Of a stretch of 64,000 nt of DNA, positions 22,223 through 34,370 are shown piece after piece (position 1 is the first letter of the stretch; the number at the start of each line of letters is the position of its first letter). The notes beneath the pieces are model-generated. The model was not told where the DNA came from. It did no database searches and worked only from the letters and a program-made list of their open reading frames with translations. The translations under genes and the position numbers were made by a program. Source of the DNA: Apoderus coryli (Eukaryota > Arthropoda > Insecta > Coleoptera > Attelabidae); assembly GCA_911728435.2 (NCBI GenBank), contig OU452200.1:34611715-34675714 (forward strand). The letters are read 5' to 3'.

Positions 22223-22509
22223 ACAGCTTTTTGTTTATTGTATTTCTCTTTGCTTAAAGGATTTTTTTCTATTTTGTGGAGTTTTTATTTATTTGTCACT
22301 TAAAATTAAAGCTCTTTGTAACATTTTTGTGAGAGGCTCATAGATTATAAGTTTTTGAGAAAAAATAATGTTATAGTTTCATTACCAGGTCTTTTCTACA
22401 CACGTTAACATTTTTATGAAAGAAAAATTCCAAAAGAGAGGGCCCATACTTTTTTATATCTCTTAAAATAAGCGTTCCCATTTAAAATTGTCCAATTTCG
22501 CCCACCCTG

Positions 22510-23350
22510 TAATACTTAATTAAAACCTTGTACCACTTAATGTAGCACGCCAGGGTAAGTGGAAATATCTGTTAAATGTCACAACCTTCAATTTAGTGTT
22601 ACCACCGACCTACAGTAAAGGTATGAGGAAATCGTTTACTTTTTCAATTTTCCGTCGAGCATTTAAAACATAATATCTGTAAAAACGCAGATATTTTTAA
22701 AATTTTATTTTATAATATTTCGCCAGACTTGCATACCTTAGTAAAATAAAAGTTTATGATGCAAAAGATACCTACGTGTTCAGTATTATGTTCCCAAAAT
22801 GTTGTCCAAAATATTTACCATAATTGTTACATATTTAAATTTTATGACGCTGCACGATATTATGCTTGTATCCGCAACTGGTTTTTATTTCATGTAATAT
22901 TGTTCTAATTTACATGTAAATGGTCAGGCAGAGCGAGCATTATTTGACTGAAAAATTGAATTCATGAACATAATAAGTAGCCTACAGTTAAATGATACAT
23001 AAAAAATGGAGAAATTTTTAAATATACTTCATGCATGAGCCACAGGGAATAATGTGCAAAAGATTTAACGTTAAAGTATTATTAACATAACATTAATTTA
23101 CTAAATATAAGATAATTTAGTAGGTTTGTCATGTCAATTATTAATGTATTCAGATTTGAAAAGTGGTTCGTCACCTGCGGCTTGGAAAATTAACGGTTTT
23201 TTACACTACATCATTTCATCGCATCTGGTAGGTACACACTAAAAACTGAAGATATTTTTTATTTCATTTTTTATGTTTTTTATCGTATTCACTATAAAAA
23301 AACACCAGAAATTTATTATTAATGGAATAAAACTCCGTCACATCCCCCAA
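22510..23350. other. No gene seen
   Basis: AT-rich, no repeat or coding feature recognised. Confidence 0.4.
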
Positions 23351-23556
23351 ATTGTTTAATTAAAATTATAGACATATTTCGACCTTAGCTAAGGTCATCA
23401 CCAATTTTAAATAATGTTCATAATTTTGTTGTGTGTTCCTTTCCACTAAGTTATACTGATGATGACCTTAGCTAAGGTCGAAACATGTCTATAATTTTAA
23501 TTAAACAATTTGGTGTATTCCAAGAAATTGGTCATCCACAGAGAGATGGACTACTT
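23351..23556. repeat. Inverted hammerhead pair with conserved 3' end
   Basis: 23351-23400 and 23461-23511 are near-perfect inverted arms that include AATTGTTTAATTAAAATTAT. Each arm carries a hammerhead-like motif: the right one (23449-23496) is intact, and the left one (23365-23408, minus) has GTGATGA and GAAATATG. The right tail ends GAGATGGACTACTT at 23556, the same 3' end as at 17075 (minus). Confidence 0.7.
23449..23496 (+). ncRNA. Hammerhead ribozyme-like motif, copy 5
   Basis: Stem I is AGTTATA (23449-23455) with TATAATT (23490-23496), seven pairs including one G-T, a completely different sequence from the other copies. CTGATGA is at 23456-23462, then the extra T, an eight-base palindrome GACCTTAG/CTAAGGTC as stem II, GAA at 23480-23482, AC-AT-GT as stem III, and C at the cleavage position. 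Core and all stems are intact. Stem I has changed on both strands, which supports a structured RNA. Confidence 0.75.
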
Positions 23557-23735
23557 CATCAAACTTATTATTAATGTTTATCAACGTTGACCAGAAATTG
23601 CAGGACCGGTGTATCACTATTGAAGTGTCCAAATCGTTTTGGACTTTTGAAAATCTATAGGGAAAAAATTCACATTAAAGGAAAATGCTCGTCACTGGTT
23701 ATTTAAAATTTACGCATCAGTGACAAGCCAAGAAC

Positions 23736-25101
23736 CAGTGGCGGCTGGTTGGGGTAGGCAAGGTAGGCACCGCCTACCTTTAAAACTTCGCCTTAAATTA
23801 AATACACAATTTATTATTATTGACTCCATAATTTAACAAAAAATAATATTGATTCTTATATTAATTTCATTTTCTACCTTAAACCTTTAAAACATCCCCT
23901 TTAAATCAATAATTATCTGTAGGTATAATATAACTACCGCAAAATAGGCTTACCGCTGGTGCTATAACCCACTACCGAGACTGCGCATTTTTACAGGCAA
24001 CTGTTATGGTCGCCTACACCGTATACTCGTATACACTGTATACACATATACCTATGTACATATCAAAAGTTTTGCGCCACCGGTCACCGGGTAATAGTAT
24101 GTACTACCAAATACGGCCTAAAGTACATGTATTTTGCTCAAAATTGTTGTACTTTTTCTTGAATATATTTAAATAAATATACAGAAAAAACTGGTGGTGA
24201 TTGAGAACTTTTATATAATACCTATTGAAATAATATGTGTTATATTGCGTAGGAACGTGTTTACGTTGAGCTAAGGCACCTACTCCGGCCGCCTTCTATC
24301 TATTGTAGATAGGTAGGCATACTATTTGCACGAATTGTACGTTAGGTATTTTTGTTTACTGTTTTTTACGTTACGTTTAAACTATTTGTTCGTTTGTTGT
24401 TTAAATACTAGTGCCACTGATTAAAAAGTGTTGCTAGGCAACTAGTGGGAAATATTATTACGCACGGATAAAATTTCCTGGTAATGACAAAAGTAGCGAC
24501 GGGCATGAAAAATCACCATAGCAACGCCGAAAATACAAACACCAAATTTCCAGTTTTGGTATTTATAATTGATAATAATTATTATTAAGTATTTCGCTAA
24601 TTTCAAAACACATAAACAGTGATAGTGAATATAGTTTAACACCACCTAGTCAATTTAATACTTCTAATTTATCGTATTTAGGCTTATACGGTAACAGGGG
24701 TAAGTTTCAAAAAACAAATATTTTCCTAAAAATTATGTTAAATTTATTCAAAAGAATTAAAACAGTCGTAGAAAAAGTATAGTGTGAAACTCACATGAAA
24801 TGACCATTTCCTACTCGTATGATTTGCAGCACTCGCCTGCGGCTCATGCTGCAAACGATCATACTCGCATTTTATTTGTATTTGATTATGGTGCATAATT
24901 TTTAAAAATAAAAAAAAAATAAGATTTACCTTACGAAACCCGTATTTTAACGTGTTCTTTTTTACCTTTATAATTTTCTACTTTTCATTTAAGGCGCTTG
25001 ACCTGGACAATTTAAAAAAAATTTCGACTGCGCCGCCTTTTTCTTCACATCCATTTTTTAGTTAGTGCCTACCTAATAAAATTACCTACGAGCCGCCACT
25101 G
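23736..25101. mobile_element. Non-autonomous hAT-like element
   Basis: Ends CAGTGGCGGCTGG (23736) and AGCCGCCACTG (to 25101) are inverted. The flanking eight bases, CCAAGAAC and CCAAGGCC, match at six positions, consistent with an aged hAT 8-bp target duplication. No transposase is visible. The composite palindromic MITE (24420-24870) is inserted inside. Ends resemble those of the elements at 50675 and 59666. Confidence 0.75.
24420..24870 (-). mobile_element. Composite palindromic MITE, copy 2
   Basis: Reverse-complement match to about 17720-18180: TTGCTAGGCAACTAGTGGG, TATTATTACGCACGGATAAA, CAACGCCGAAAATACAAAC, CAGTCGTAGAAAAAG and the TTTGCAGCACTCGCCTGC core in the same order. One end beyond the central hairpin is missing. 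It is nested in the hAT-like element and so is younger than it, or was carried by it. Confidence 0.8.
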
Positions 25102-26229
25102 CCAAGGCCAAGTAAATATGGCAACGTTCAGAACCAGTCGATATGTGTATGTTTCACAGATCTTGTGGTATGTTTGCATTATTACATTGTCACACGCGGT
25201 CTAATTAAATCAGTGCTTGTTGAGCTTAATTAAAACAGTGTTTTATAAAACGAGTAGGTAGTGATAAGTATGTATAAATATATCGTCTAAATTTTGTGTA
25301 ACTTACAAAACCGAATAAAATGTTAGTTAATAAAATAACGTAACTTGTTTGGACCCTTTTTTTTTTTAATGGTCCGTTCGACACAAGTAGTCCCTGCGTC
25401 GTCCCATAGTTTCCGATTATCATATTGTTCTGTAATCAGGGACCTCGGGATTTTAGTAGACAATAATTTTAAATTTCAATTTTAAGAAACCACCCAGAGT
25501 GCATTAAAATTTTGGGTTTTATTTTTAGGTCTCCTAATAAGTTTACCTGCCTTTGAACCCTTTATAACTCTTTCGATAGATCTAAGCTTGAATAGGCGTA
25601 TATAACTTGGTCACCGACATACAATGTTTGTACTCGTATTAATAAAATTCAACGTGTTCAACGAATTTTTTTTTAAATATTTTGCTTTCAAGATTGATGG
25701 CCAATTTCCGCCGCGTGGTTTCGACCACGACTTGCTGTGGATCGATTTGGCTTGTGGTCACTTTTGAAGCGTCGAATTTTTGCTTCGCAAACGTTTTTGT
25801 TTCAGCTAATTGATAGCAATCTCGATTTATTACAGAAAATAAATTTTCAAGTTCCGAGCTTTTACTCCAGAGATCCCAAACTCATTAAGGTTCCACAGTT
25901 TCGGACTAATTACTAGTCGAGAGCACCTATATTATTGTGAAGGCTAGCTAGTTTAAGCAGGGTTTATCGCGGCACCTGCAGGCTAATGATTCATTGTGAA
26001 TTTGAGCTGTCACATGAAATTATGAGTTCAAAACATGGAACCGGAATTTGTATGAATTGGGTTTGTGTGTGTTCTAATTATCTTTTATTATTATTTGGTT
26101 GTTATTAATTAAGTAAATAGAATTATTTTTGCATTGTTTTGTCTTGTTGGGTTCTGCCAAAGTGTATTTATTTATTTCTTTATTTAATTTTTAATATAGT
26201 CGGATCTACTGATTTAATTCGTAATTCAA
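25102..26229. other. No gene; dispersed repeat at 25250-25360
   Basis: GATAAGTATGTATAAATATA..GTGTAACTTACAAAACCG..AAAATGTTAGTTAATAAAAT recurs at about 33160-33240 and 33325-33405. Otherwise nothing recognised. Confidence 0.45.
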
Positions 26230-27059
26230 TGGATATAAAATCATTAACTACTGGGGCCGATAAGATTAATTAGAGATGGCCGTTTTATGTCTTCCGCACA
26301 TTCTACCCTACATAACAAATATAATAAATTCTTGCATTTTAGAAGGCCAGTTTCCAGATGAATGGAAGGTTTCCAAGATAATTCCTTTCCGCAAGACAAG
26401 TACAATAGCTTCTATAAATGATCTTAGACCGATTAGTGTCCTTCCAGTACTTTCAAAGGTTTTAGAAAAAATGTGCGACGGACCAAGGCAAGAGCACGGT
26501 GCTTGTTCTGTTGGATTATTCTAAGGCATATGAGACGCTTCTATCCGTTTTGAAATTTGTTGGGTTTTCTAAACAGTCAATCAGATTCTTTCAGGGCTAT
26601 TTGCAAAACAGGTTTCAATTTGTTCAAACAAGCAATGGGGAATCTTCAAAGGAAAGACTGACGTGTGGAGTTCCACAAGGCTCAATACTTTCACCTTTAT
26701 TGTTTAACATTTACACATGCTACATAGGGTCAAGTGTTTCGCACAAATTGAGGGGGGCTATGTGGCTGAGAATGCAGGATCGACGAAAGCTACATTTGCT
26801 AGTTTTGTTTCATAATATAATAAATAACCATCGTCCTCCATACCTCTCTAATAAAATTAAATATAGGACTGATGTTCATACGTTGAACTTACGTTTTCGC
26901 GGACTTATTTCGCCCGTGTCTCACAAAAATTCATTATTCAAGAGATCATTTACTTATCAAATTTATATGCTATACAATAACATACCAGAGGACTTCAAAA
27001 AGTTAGGGGTTACGGCTTTTAAGTTTAAATACAGGAATCGACTTTTGGATTTCAAATAG
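26230..27059 (+). pseudogene. Jockey/CR1-like reverse transcriptase, internally deleted
   Basis: Reads ILPYITNIINSCILEGQFPD, EWKVSKIIPF, then LRPISVLPVLSKVLEKM, the fingers region of a LINE reverse transcriptase. A deletion and frame change join this to STVLVLLDYSKAYET (motif A) and CGVPQGSILSPLLFNIYT (motif B). A second deletion removes the YADD active-site block, and the C-terminal segment follows (LFHNIINNHRPPYLSNKI, LFKRSFTYQIYMLYNNIP). The two open segments are 26276-26524 and 26499-27059. Without motif C it is inactive. An ATTATT-rich tail follows near 27318. Confidence 0.8.
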
Positions 27060-27257
27060 ATTTTTTGTTTAATTTTTCTTTTCAGATTTTTTGTGGAAAG
27101 TAGTAAACTTTGATTGTAGTAAAAGGCATGACTAAGGAGTGCAGTTATTGGCCGGACGTATTAGAAATTTGGTTCTAAAGTTATGAATTTTGGGGTTGAA
27201 CTTAGAACTTTTTTTAATTGTTTTCAACTCCATTTTGCATATCAATTCATTATTATG

Positions 27258-27620
27258 TTATGTATTTATGATATTCTGACTTAATCTGTACGTTGTTATG
27301 ATTTGAATGCAAATAAATGTATTATTATTATTATAATATGGGATCCTTGGGACTTTGTATAAGTAACACCAACTCTCCAAATAAGTCAAGCTGTATTGAA
27401 TTATGGTGCAATCATGTGCGGAACTCACGACCGTGTAGATGTTCAGATCATGAGCATAGCTCAGTCTATAATAATTCAAGGCACGCAGCATGTCACTGAT
27501 GAACACTATAAAAAGCAGCGGCCCAAGGTTGTAGTCCTGTGCAACGCCAGAAGTTAGCGTAGGTATACTCGAGACTTCAAGCCCACATAAATATGAGAGG
27601 AATTGAGATCGGTTAAACAA
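27258..27620 (-). pseudogene. LINE reverse transcriptase fragment
   Basis: The minus frame contains LTSGVAQDYNLGPLLFIVFI then SDMLRALNYYRLSYAHDLNI, equivalent to SGVPQGSNLGPLLF (motif B) and YADDLKIY (motif C). The first catalytic aspartate of YADD is histidine here, and PQGS is changed to AQDY, so it is dead. It ends in an (AAT)n-like stretch shared with the opposite-strand LINE to its left. No 5' or 3' parts remain. Confidence 0.75.
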
Positions 27621-27789
27621 ATAGGTAGTTATTAGCTCTCCATATCATATAATATGTAATATATGTATATATGGAGACTATTAGTTTCATGAAAAAATTT
27701 TTTTTATAATTTCACCGGAAATACTTGTTTTTGGTCATTTTATACATAAATAAGTAGTTTTAAAAAAATGTCTGTCTGTCTGTCTGTAT
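27621..27789. other. TCTG microsatellite leader to tandem array
   Basis: A short (TGTC)n run at 27768-27787 precedes the tandem array. No gene. Confidence 0.4.
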
Positions 27790-29265
27790 CCACGAAAACG
27801 CAGAAACCGCTTAACAGATTTTAACCAAATTTGGTACAAAAATACTATTGGACATGGCAAGGAGCTGATTAGATTTTGGGAAACATTGAGCGTAGGCAAA
27901 GGGTTTAAAAGAGGGTTCAAAAATTAAAAAAATTCATAGTTCTTAAACTTATCCGAAATACTGCATAATTTTTTACGCATTTAATTGAATATAACCTAAA
28001 ATATTGAACAAAAAATATTAGACCACATTGGCGTTCGAAAATAGTGTAAAATGGGGTAAAAAAGATTAAAAAAAAAACGTATTTCTTAAAAATAGCAGAA
28101 ATATTAACTAGTTATTTATAGTTTTGATAGAATATAACCTATAAAATGTGTCATGAATAACTTACTTTCATAGGCGTTCGTAAATAGTGGAAAAGGGGTC
28201 AAAACATAAAAAATATATATTTCCTAAACTTATTCGAAATATGGAATAATTTTTCATAGTTGTGATAGAATATAACCTAAAAAATGTTACATAAAAGAAT
28301 TGGTTCACACAGGCGTTCGAAAATAGTCTAAAAAAAGGGTCAAAAACGAAAAAAAAAACGTTTCTCAAATATACTAGAAAAATTGGCTAATTATATATAG
28401 CTTTGATATAAGATAACCTAAAAAATGCACAATAAAATTTTTATTTACATAGGCGTTCGTAAATAGTAGAAAAAAGGCTAAAATAAAAAAAATTAAATTG
28501 TAAAAATTTTTATATTTAACTAGATGAATTCGTGTTCAAAATACACGACAAAAATTAATGTACCATAGGTGTCCGTGAAAATTCTATAAAAGGGTCAGAA
28601 AAAATTTATATCCGTGATAACTCAAAAACCACTTAACGGATTTTAACCACATTTGGTACGAAAATACTACAGGATATTTATAGGTGGTGATTAACATTGA
28701 GCGTAGGCAAGGGGTTTAAAAGAGGGTTCAAAAATTTTAAAAATCATAGTTCTTAAACTTATCCGAAATATTGAATAATTTTTTATAGTTGTGATAGAAT
28801 ATAACCTAAAAAATGTTACATAAAAGAATTAGTTCACACAGGCGTTCGAAAATAGTCTTAAAAAAGGGCCAAAAACGAAAAAAAAAAATGTTTCCCAAAT
28901 ATACCAGAAAAATTGGCTAATTATATATAGCTTTGATAGAAGATTACCTAAAAAATGCAGCATAAAATTTTTAGTTACATAGACGTTCGTAAATAGTAAA
29001 AAAAAGGGGTAAAATAAAAAAAAAATAAAATGTAAAAAATTTTATATTTAACTAGTTGAATTGGTGTTAAAAATACACGACAAAAATTAATGTTCCATAG
29101 GCGTCCGAGAAAATTTTATAAAAGGGTCAGAAAAAATTTGTATCCGTGATAACTCAACCACTTAACGGATAACCTACAACATGCAGCATAACAATTTTGT
29201 TTACATAGGCGTTCGTAAATAGTAGAAAAGGGGGCAAAATAAATTTTATAATAAAACTAAAAAAA
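27790..29265. repeat. Complex tandem array, ~140-bp monomers
   Basis: The landmark GGCGTTCGTAAATAGT (variants GGCGTTCGAAAATAGT, GGTGTCCGTGAAAA) recurs near 28029, 28173, 28313, 28451, 28567, 28840, 28979, 29099 and 29205, mostly about 140 bp apart. A higher-order repeat is visible: 28290-28610 matches 28822-29150 closely, about 527 bp apart. Also GAGCGTAGGCAAAGGG with its following text at 27887 recurs at 28699. Single monomers are dispersed at about 30724 and 45050. Confidence 0.85.
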
Positions 29266-30252
29266 AATCAATTATTTTGCGTACAAGAACTTGGCCTAGA
29301 TCTCAAATATAAGATATCTGCGTATAAATAGTGCCTCCAAAGAGAAGAAAAAGGCACAAAACCAGATACTTAAAAAAAAATAGCTGATGTCTAAAACAAA
29401 ACAAAAATTTATTAAATTTAGATAAATGACAAAAAGGTCATAAAATTATTACTTTTACACTTAAATATGGGGAGCTATTCGTGCCTCGAGGGCAACAGTT
29501 TATTATTTTTTGCTTTTGGTTTATCCGGGAGTAACAGTTTCTTAAGAAATCTTGACGGCATTTGCGTTGAACTAACTTGAAATATTTCGCGAGACCAAAT
29601 TTGATAAGGGTTGATATGAAACTGCACCAAAACAAGTCGCATAGAGTCATTATTTTGCCACTATATTGTTTTAGTGAGGTTGATAACCCTTGTATCCAAA
29701 AAATATCTTAAATAACAGAATGAGATAGGGAAAAGTATAAGTTATTTATTTTGACTATGATGAAAATGTTTTACAATAAATTTTCCAAACTTAACTGAAT
29801 GAAATATTATTATACAAATAACCTATTTAGCATATACGAGAGAAAATTTATTTATTACATTATGTTATACATTCAAATTCCCTGCCTGTTGCTTCATAAT
29901 GTCTATAATTTTATAATACAGATTAATTTTAACATGTTGACATCAAATCCATATTTATTTATAAAACAGGATAAAATTAGTTAATATATATGTGTTTACA
30001 AATTTTATGACATGTTAATGAGATTTGGAATATATTGTGGCATTTGTTGGTAAGAAGCAGATCCAAGAATTCAGGATTAAAAAGATTTAAACTGTTTTTC
30101 ATGAAAAAAAGTTTGTTATATAACTAACCGTTATTCAAGTTACAGAAGTGAAAATATTTAAACAGCGATTCCAAACCAATAAACATACTTTGCCTTGTTT
30201 ACTTTCCCGACCTATAGGGAATTGCATTGAAAAAATTAAGATAAACACGGAT
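29266..30252. other. No gene seen
   Basis: AT-rich; the short ORFs at 29438-29650 and 29799-29984 look like chance. Confidence 0.4.
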
Positions 30253-30600
30253 TTAACCATTGTGAAGTCCTTTGAGACGATTAAGACCATTTCCAGATGG
30301 AAGTCTATCTATCTGTGTGTTTGTATGTAATTTTCCATGGTAACGTCTAAACTGTTCAACCAATTGAGACAAATTTTGGTATATTAGTTTGGGGGAGTCC
30401 ACGGATGAACCCATTAGTTTTTGGTTGAAATCGCTGTAGCCCTGTGATAGAGGTGGACACAACCGCCAAATTTTCAAATAGCAGTACGGATACAACATAT
30501 TAAAGCATTTTTTATCTGCTTTACAGCGATAGGTTATTTTTGATATTTTCCCCCATGTATCTCGAGAAAATTGCCCCTAAAATTTCACCAGTTAGGTAGC
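30253..30600 (+). repeat. Microsatellite-associated dispersed repeat, copy 1
   Basis: Order of landmarks: CCATTTCCAGATGGAAGTCT, a TCTATCTGTGTG tract, CAACCAATTGAG, TTTTGGTATATTAG, TTTGGGGGAGTCC, GGTTGAAATCGCTG, GTGGACACAACC, CTTTACAGCGATAGG. The same order is found at 44590-44890 (plus), 43617-43925 (minus) and, partly, 36245-36310 (minus). No coding capacity. Confidence 0.8.
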
Positions 30601-31109
30601 TGGGACTCTTATTTAGAATATGATAAAGTAATTTGAATTCTTAAACATACCAGAAATATCGACTAGTAATAAGCTGTATTAGAATATAACCTATGAAATG
30701 TATCATAGAAAACTTGCTTACATAGGCGTTCGTAAATAGTGGAAAAGAGGTTCAAGAGTCAAGCTACATTTTCAAAAAATCAACCCAATATGTTAAATAA
30801 ATAAAAAATAAATGCTTTATTAACAGATAAACCCCCCTTTAAAGGACAATTACATTACATTACATTGAAATTACATCACAAATATGTATACTCGTATACA
30901 ACACAAAAAAAAAGAGGAAACTATAGACCAAATTAAATTCTACTATTCTGTTAAATAATAAGAAAACAATATACGAAGACAACTGTTATTGTTCAACAAA
31001 TTCACCAAAAACTAATTTTATTCTAAAAAAATTATCAAAAAATATATCGCAACAGTGACATATCTTATTAAAGTTACTGGTCATTAGATAAATAGGTGAT
31101 CTTAAGAGA
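30601..31109. other. No gene; one tandem-array monomer near 30724
   Basis: Contains a single GGCGTTCGTAAATAGTGG monomer like those of the 27.8-29.3 kb array. Nothing else recognised. Confidence 0.4.
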
Positions 31110-31960
31110 GTGATGGTCCTAGCACGCGTAGATTTAAATTTAATTTCGAAATTAAAATGGACTAAGTATCTATATTGCCATGAAGAAAGTTACATAAGAA
31201 AGGCAGGGACGACACATGACGACAGTGTTCCACACTCTGCATCGAAAAACGTGACAAAAGCAGACTCTGATCATATCCCCGAACGGGGTAAATACCATCC
31301 TGCCTCCAAACCAGATACTTTCTTAGGAATTTCCTTTGGACCCCTTCCACTGCCTGCTTATGAACCGACTAAAATTGACTCCAAATTATGGACCCATACT
31401 CCATAGTAAGTGTATTTATGTCCGTGAATCCCTTACCGTTCCGAACCAAAAATCCGTACATGCGACTGGCCTCCTCAACTTTACCACGAATGTGATTAAC
31501 AAACGTAAGCTGTGAATCGAACACAACACCAAGGTCTCCAACGAAGATAGCGGAACACCTTTGATCTAATAAGAAAACCCAGTATTGTCCCTTTTTCTCG
31601 AATATGAATATGAATTTGGTATGTCCAATGCAAGATTATTCCTCCTCACACCAGTAACTCAACTTGGCAATATCACTTTGCAATGCATAACAATCTGCTA
31701 AATAATTTATTAAGTGAAAAATGTTAAAGTCGTCAGCAAATAAAAAACAGCTTGTCCCAACGCAACGGCGGAAATTAGAGCCCTGCGGAACCCCGGAAAG
31801 AGGTATTAGATTTATGTCCATTAAAATATACAAATTAACACCTGTCCAATAGGATAAAATAAGTAAAATTAGATCTTTTGAAAACACAGACTGGTTTAAC
31901 TTTTGAATCAACACACCATGATCGATTCTGTCGAACGCCTTTAAGAATCTGTGTATATAA
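31110..31960 (-). pseudogene. Jockey-like LINE reverse transcriptase fragment
   Basis: Read on the minus strand with frameshifts: KAFDRIDHGVLIQKL (motif A region), SGVPQGSN (motif B), LFADDFNIFHLINYL (motif C, ADD intact), LSYWCEEE, then a segment like VFDSQLTFVNHI and VQRKFLRKYLVWRQDGIYPV with LLLSRFSMQSVEHCRHVSS. The last block aligns with VQRRFAKFLWFRSNGVYPV in the LINE at 61.2 kb, so the two are related. Several frameshifts and a damaged stretch after PQGS make it inactive. Confidence 0.75.
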
Positions 31961-32262
31961 CATCAATATGACCACAAAGTCGATTAATTATTAACCCAAT
32001 ACTTTTTCCAGTCACTGTAGTTATTTTTATTACTGTCGGTATCCTTTGGCAGGCATGATTTATTATACGTCTTATATACGAGGGAGAAATTTACCAAAAA
32101 ACGCTGCATTCGATGCCCTTTTATAATGTAAAGAGGCATGGGAACGGATAGCCCCGGTAGAATCGTGAAATTTATATATTTGAAATTAACTTTGGATAAA
32201 CTATACAACTTTTGCTTGTTTCCAAAACACAGGGTATATTTGCGAACTTAAAATTAAATTAA
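31961..32262. other. No gene seen
   Basis: Nothing recognised beyond spurious short ORFs. Confidence 0.35.
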
Positions 32263-32307
32263 GATTGTATTGGTGCCTGTACGGAGCGTACAGGCACCAA
32301 TACAATC
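32263..32307. repeat. Perfect 21-bp hairpin with 3-nt loop
   Basis: GATTGTATTGGTGCCTGTACG (32263-32283), loop GAG, then the exact reverse complement (32287-32307). The arm is more GC-rich than its surroundings. It is followed by an ATGATGATCATGATG tract. It could be a recent foldback insertion or a structured RNA stem. Confidence 0.9.
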
Positions 32308-34370
32308 CTGAACGATGATGATCATGATGATGGTACTAAGTCTGGTCCAGCTGTTAGCCCATCATTAACCTTCCCGTTACTGTTACAGGATCCAAGAAGG
32401 GATATGTTACAGGGTTCAAGAGAACATGGATGTTATACTTAGAGTAAATTTTGACCGTGTGTGTAAAGCAACAGCCATAAAGCAAATGCGGCCAAAATGT
32501 ATGTATTTATTTACGTCTACTTACTAACAAAATCGAAAATCCTATTTTTCTCACGACGATGTAGTCAGAAAGTTTCATGTAACTGCATGCATTTCCAATG
32601 TCCATTCATTTCAATTACATTGAAAAGATAGAACGTTATCCCAATTGCCTTCAATATCCGAATTTTATTGTCTTTAATTTAAACAATACGACAAAAAACA
32701 AATAAAATCCTTAAGCGAAAAATACAATTTGCCCCGATTTTTCCATTTGTAATATACCTACAACTGCTACGACCATGCTTAGAACTGAAAACGGAAAATT
32801 TATCGGTCATCTTCATGGGTTTGTTTTCAAGTAGAAAATGTATATTGTAGGTTAGATGAGCCATGAAATTAATATTAAAATTTTCCACTTAGTTGGCGAT
32901 TTAACTAGAGGCATGTTTCAAATTTATATTGATGTGGGGTACGATAAAGATTTTTTTTTATATAATGTCATGATTTGTTTAGGCAATTTAGAATCTGATA
33001 TTCCGAGAAAATAAGAATGTAACTTTTTCGTGTATACAGGATTTTAAGTCGAAACTGCCTTATACATTTTGGCCAAAGTAGATAGTTAGGGGCAATATTA
33101 AATTTAACAGTAAATATATCTGGTAACATAAAAATCATGTTGGATACAGTAATGTGATGTTGTAATTCTGTGTAAGTTACAATACCGATTAAAATGTTAG
33201 CTAATAAAATAAAGTAATTTGTTTGGACTCTTTGGCGGTGGTAAGAATGGCGGGATTCCTATAGGGATAGTAACTGGTTCTATTTTTGGGTAGTGAGCAG
33301 CCTCCTTTTTATGAAACTAGTACTGATAAGTATGCACAATTGTATAGTCGAAATTTTTTGAAAGTTACAACACCGGATAAACTGTTTGTTAACAAAAATA
33401 AAGTGGTATAAGCTGCGGCATAGTGTTTGTCGTATACCTAACTCAGCGGTGGAAGTTTCTTTTGTACGAGAGTTTGTATATAAATTGAAGAATTATTATT
33501 ATTAACAGGTTGACTGCCACGAAAATATTTTAAAGACTGTGTTTTTTTTTTAATTTTGCGTATTTTTTTTGGCAAATGACTTGTATTTAATAAGAGTTTT
33601 CGCTTTTATTTAATAATAATGAATAGTTTTTTAGGCAAAGTCTGATATTTTAAAAGAAGAACCATGATCTGTTCAATAGTTTTTCTTAGATTAATAAATT
33701 GAAGGAAGATCTATCAAATTACATAATAATTTTTAATAAAACCTCAAGTGGATGAAACTTTTTGCAGTGACTGTATCAGACGATCAGAATATACGACACG
33801 AGCGGAACACGTTGGGTGTTTAAGCTCAAGATTTACATGTGCAAAGCCATCGTCTTCTTTTAAATATTTATCATCAGTTAAGGTCTGAAAATAATGAAGT
33901 GACGAATACACATATTATAAAATTTCCACGTTCTATAGAAAATGTCACTGACGAAGTGAGTAAAATTTGTTGTTAGTTTATAATATCAGAAGCATATTAT
34001 TATAAATGTATCTACTTATATGCATAACAAGTATTAACAATAGTATTAATTATAATAAAGGTATGTTCCTTGCTGTTCGAACACGGACTAGGTCTAAACT
34101 TCTAAAAACAAAAACAGTCTTTTTCAGTGTAGGTTTATATGTTGCCGTGTTGGAGCGGCAAGGAAAAATACAGTATACTTTTATACAAATGAACATACAA
34201 TTGTTAATACATAAAGGATTTTTAAAACATCGTAGGGCATGTATTGTTATGAAAAGTTAAAAAGGTGCGCCTATGGACGGCTGCGGTCGGTCTTGACATC
34301 ACAAAGAGATATCGTGTTGTGGTTTTTTATATCATTTTAAACTAACTTTAGAAACACTATACAAGACTGT
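32308..34370. other. No gene; two copies of a dispersed repeat
   Basis: 33160-33240 and 33325-33405 are diverged copies of the 25250 repeat (GTAAGTTACAATACCG..AAAATGTTAGCTAATAAAAT; AAGTTACAACACCGG..). No coding feature recognised. Confidence 0.4.

Larger units (their letters stand above)
21333..22509. mobile_element. pogo-like element, internally deleted
   Basis: TIRs CAAGGTGGACCAAATTGGACA (21333) and TGTCCAATTTCGCCCACCCTG (to 22509) are flanked by TA on each side (21331-21332, 22510-22511), as for pogo and other Tc1/mariner-superfamily elements. The homology extends about 60 bp, including AAATGGGAAC. Inside are a 121-bp hairpin (21436-21556), a 30-bp direct duplication (GGTTGTTCAAAAGACCT near 21695 and 21727), and the C-terminal tail of a transposase. 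Most of the DDE domain is gone. Confidence 0.75.

Noticed and set aside
20032..29265. CRISPR-like array
   Set aside because: The repeats at 20.0-20.5 and 27.8-29.3 kb are contiguous tandem repeats without unique spacers, in a eukaryotic context.
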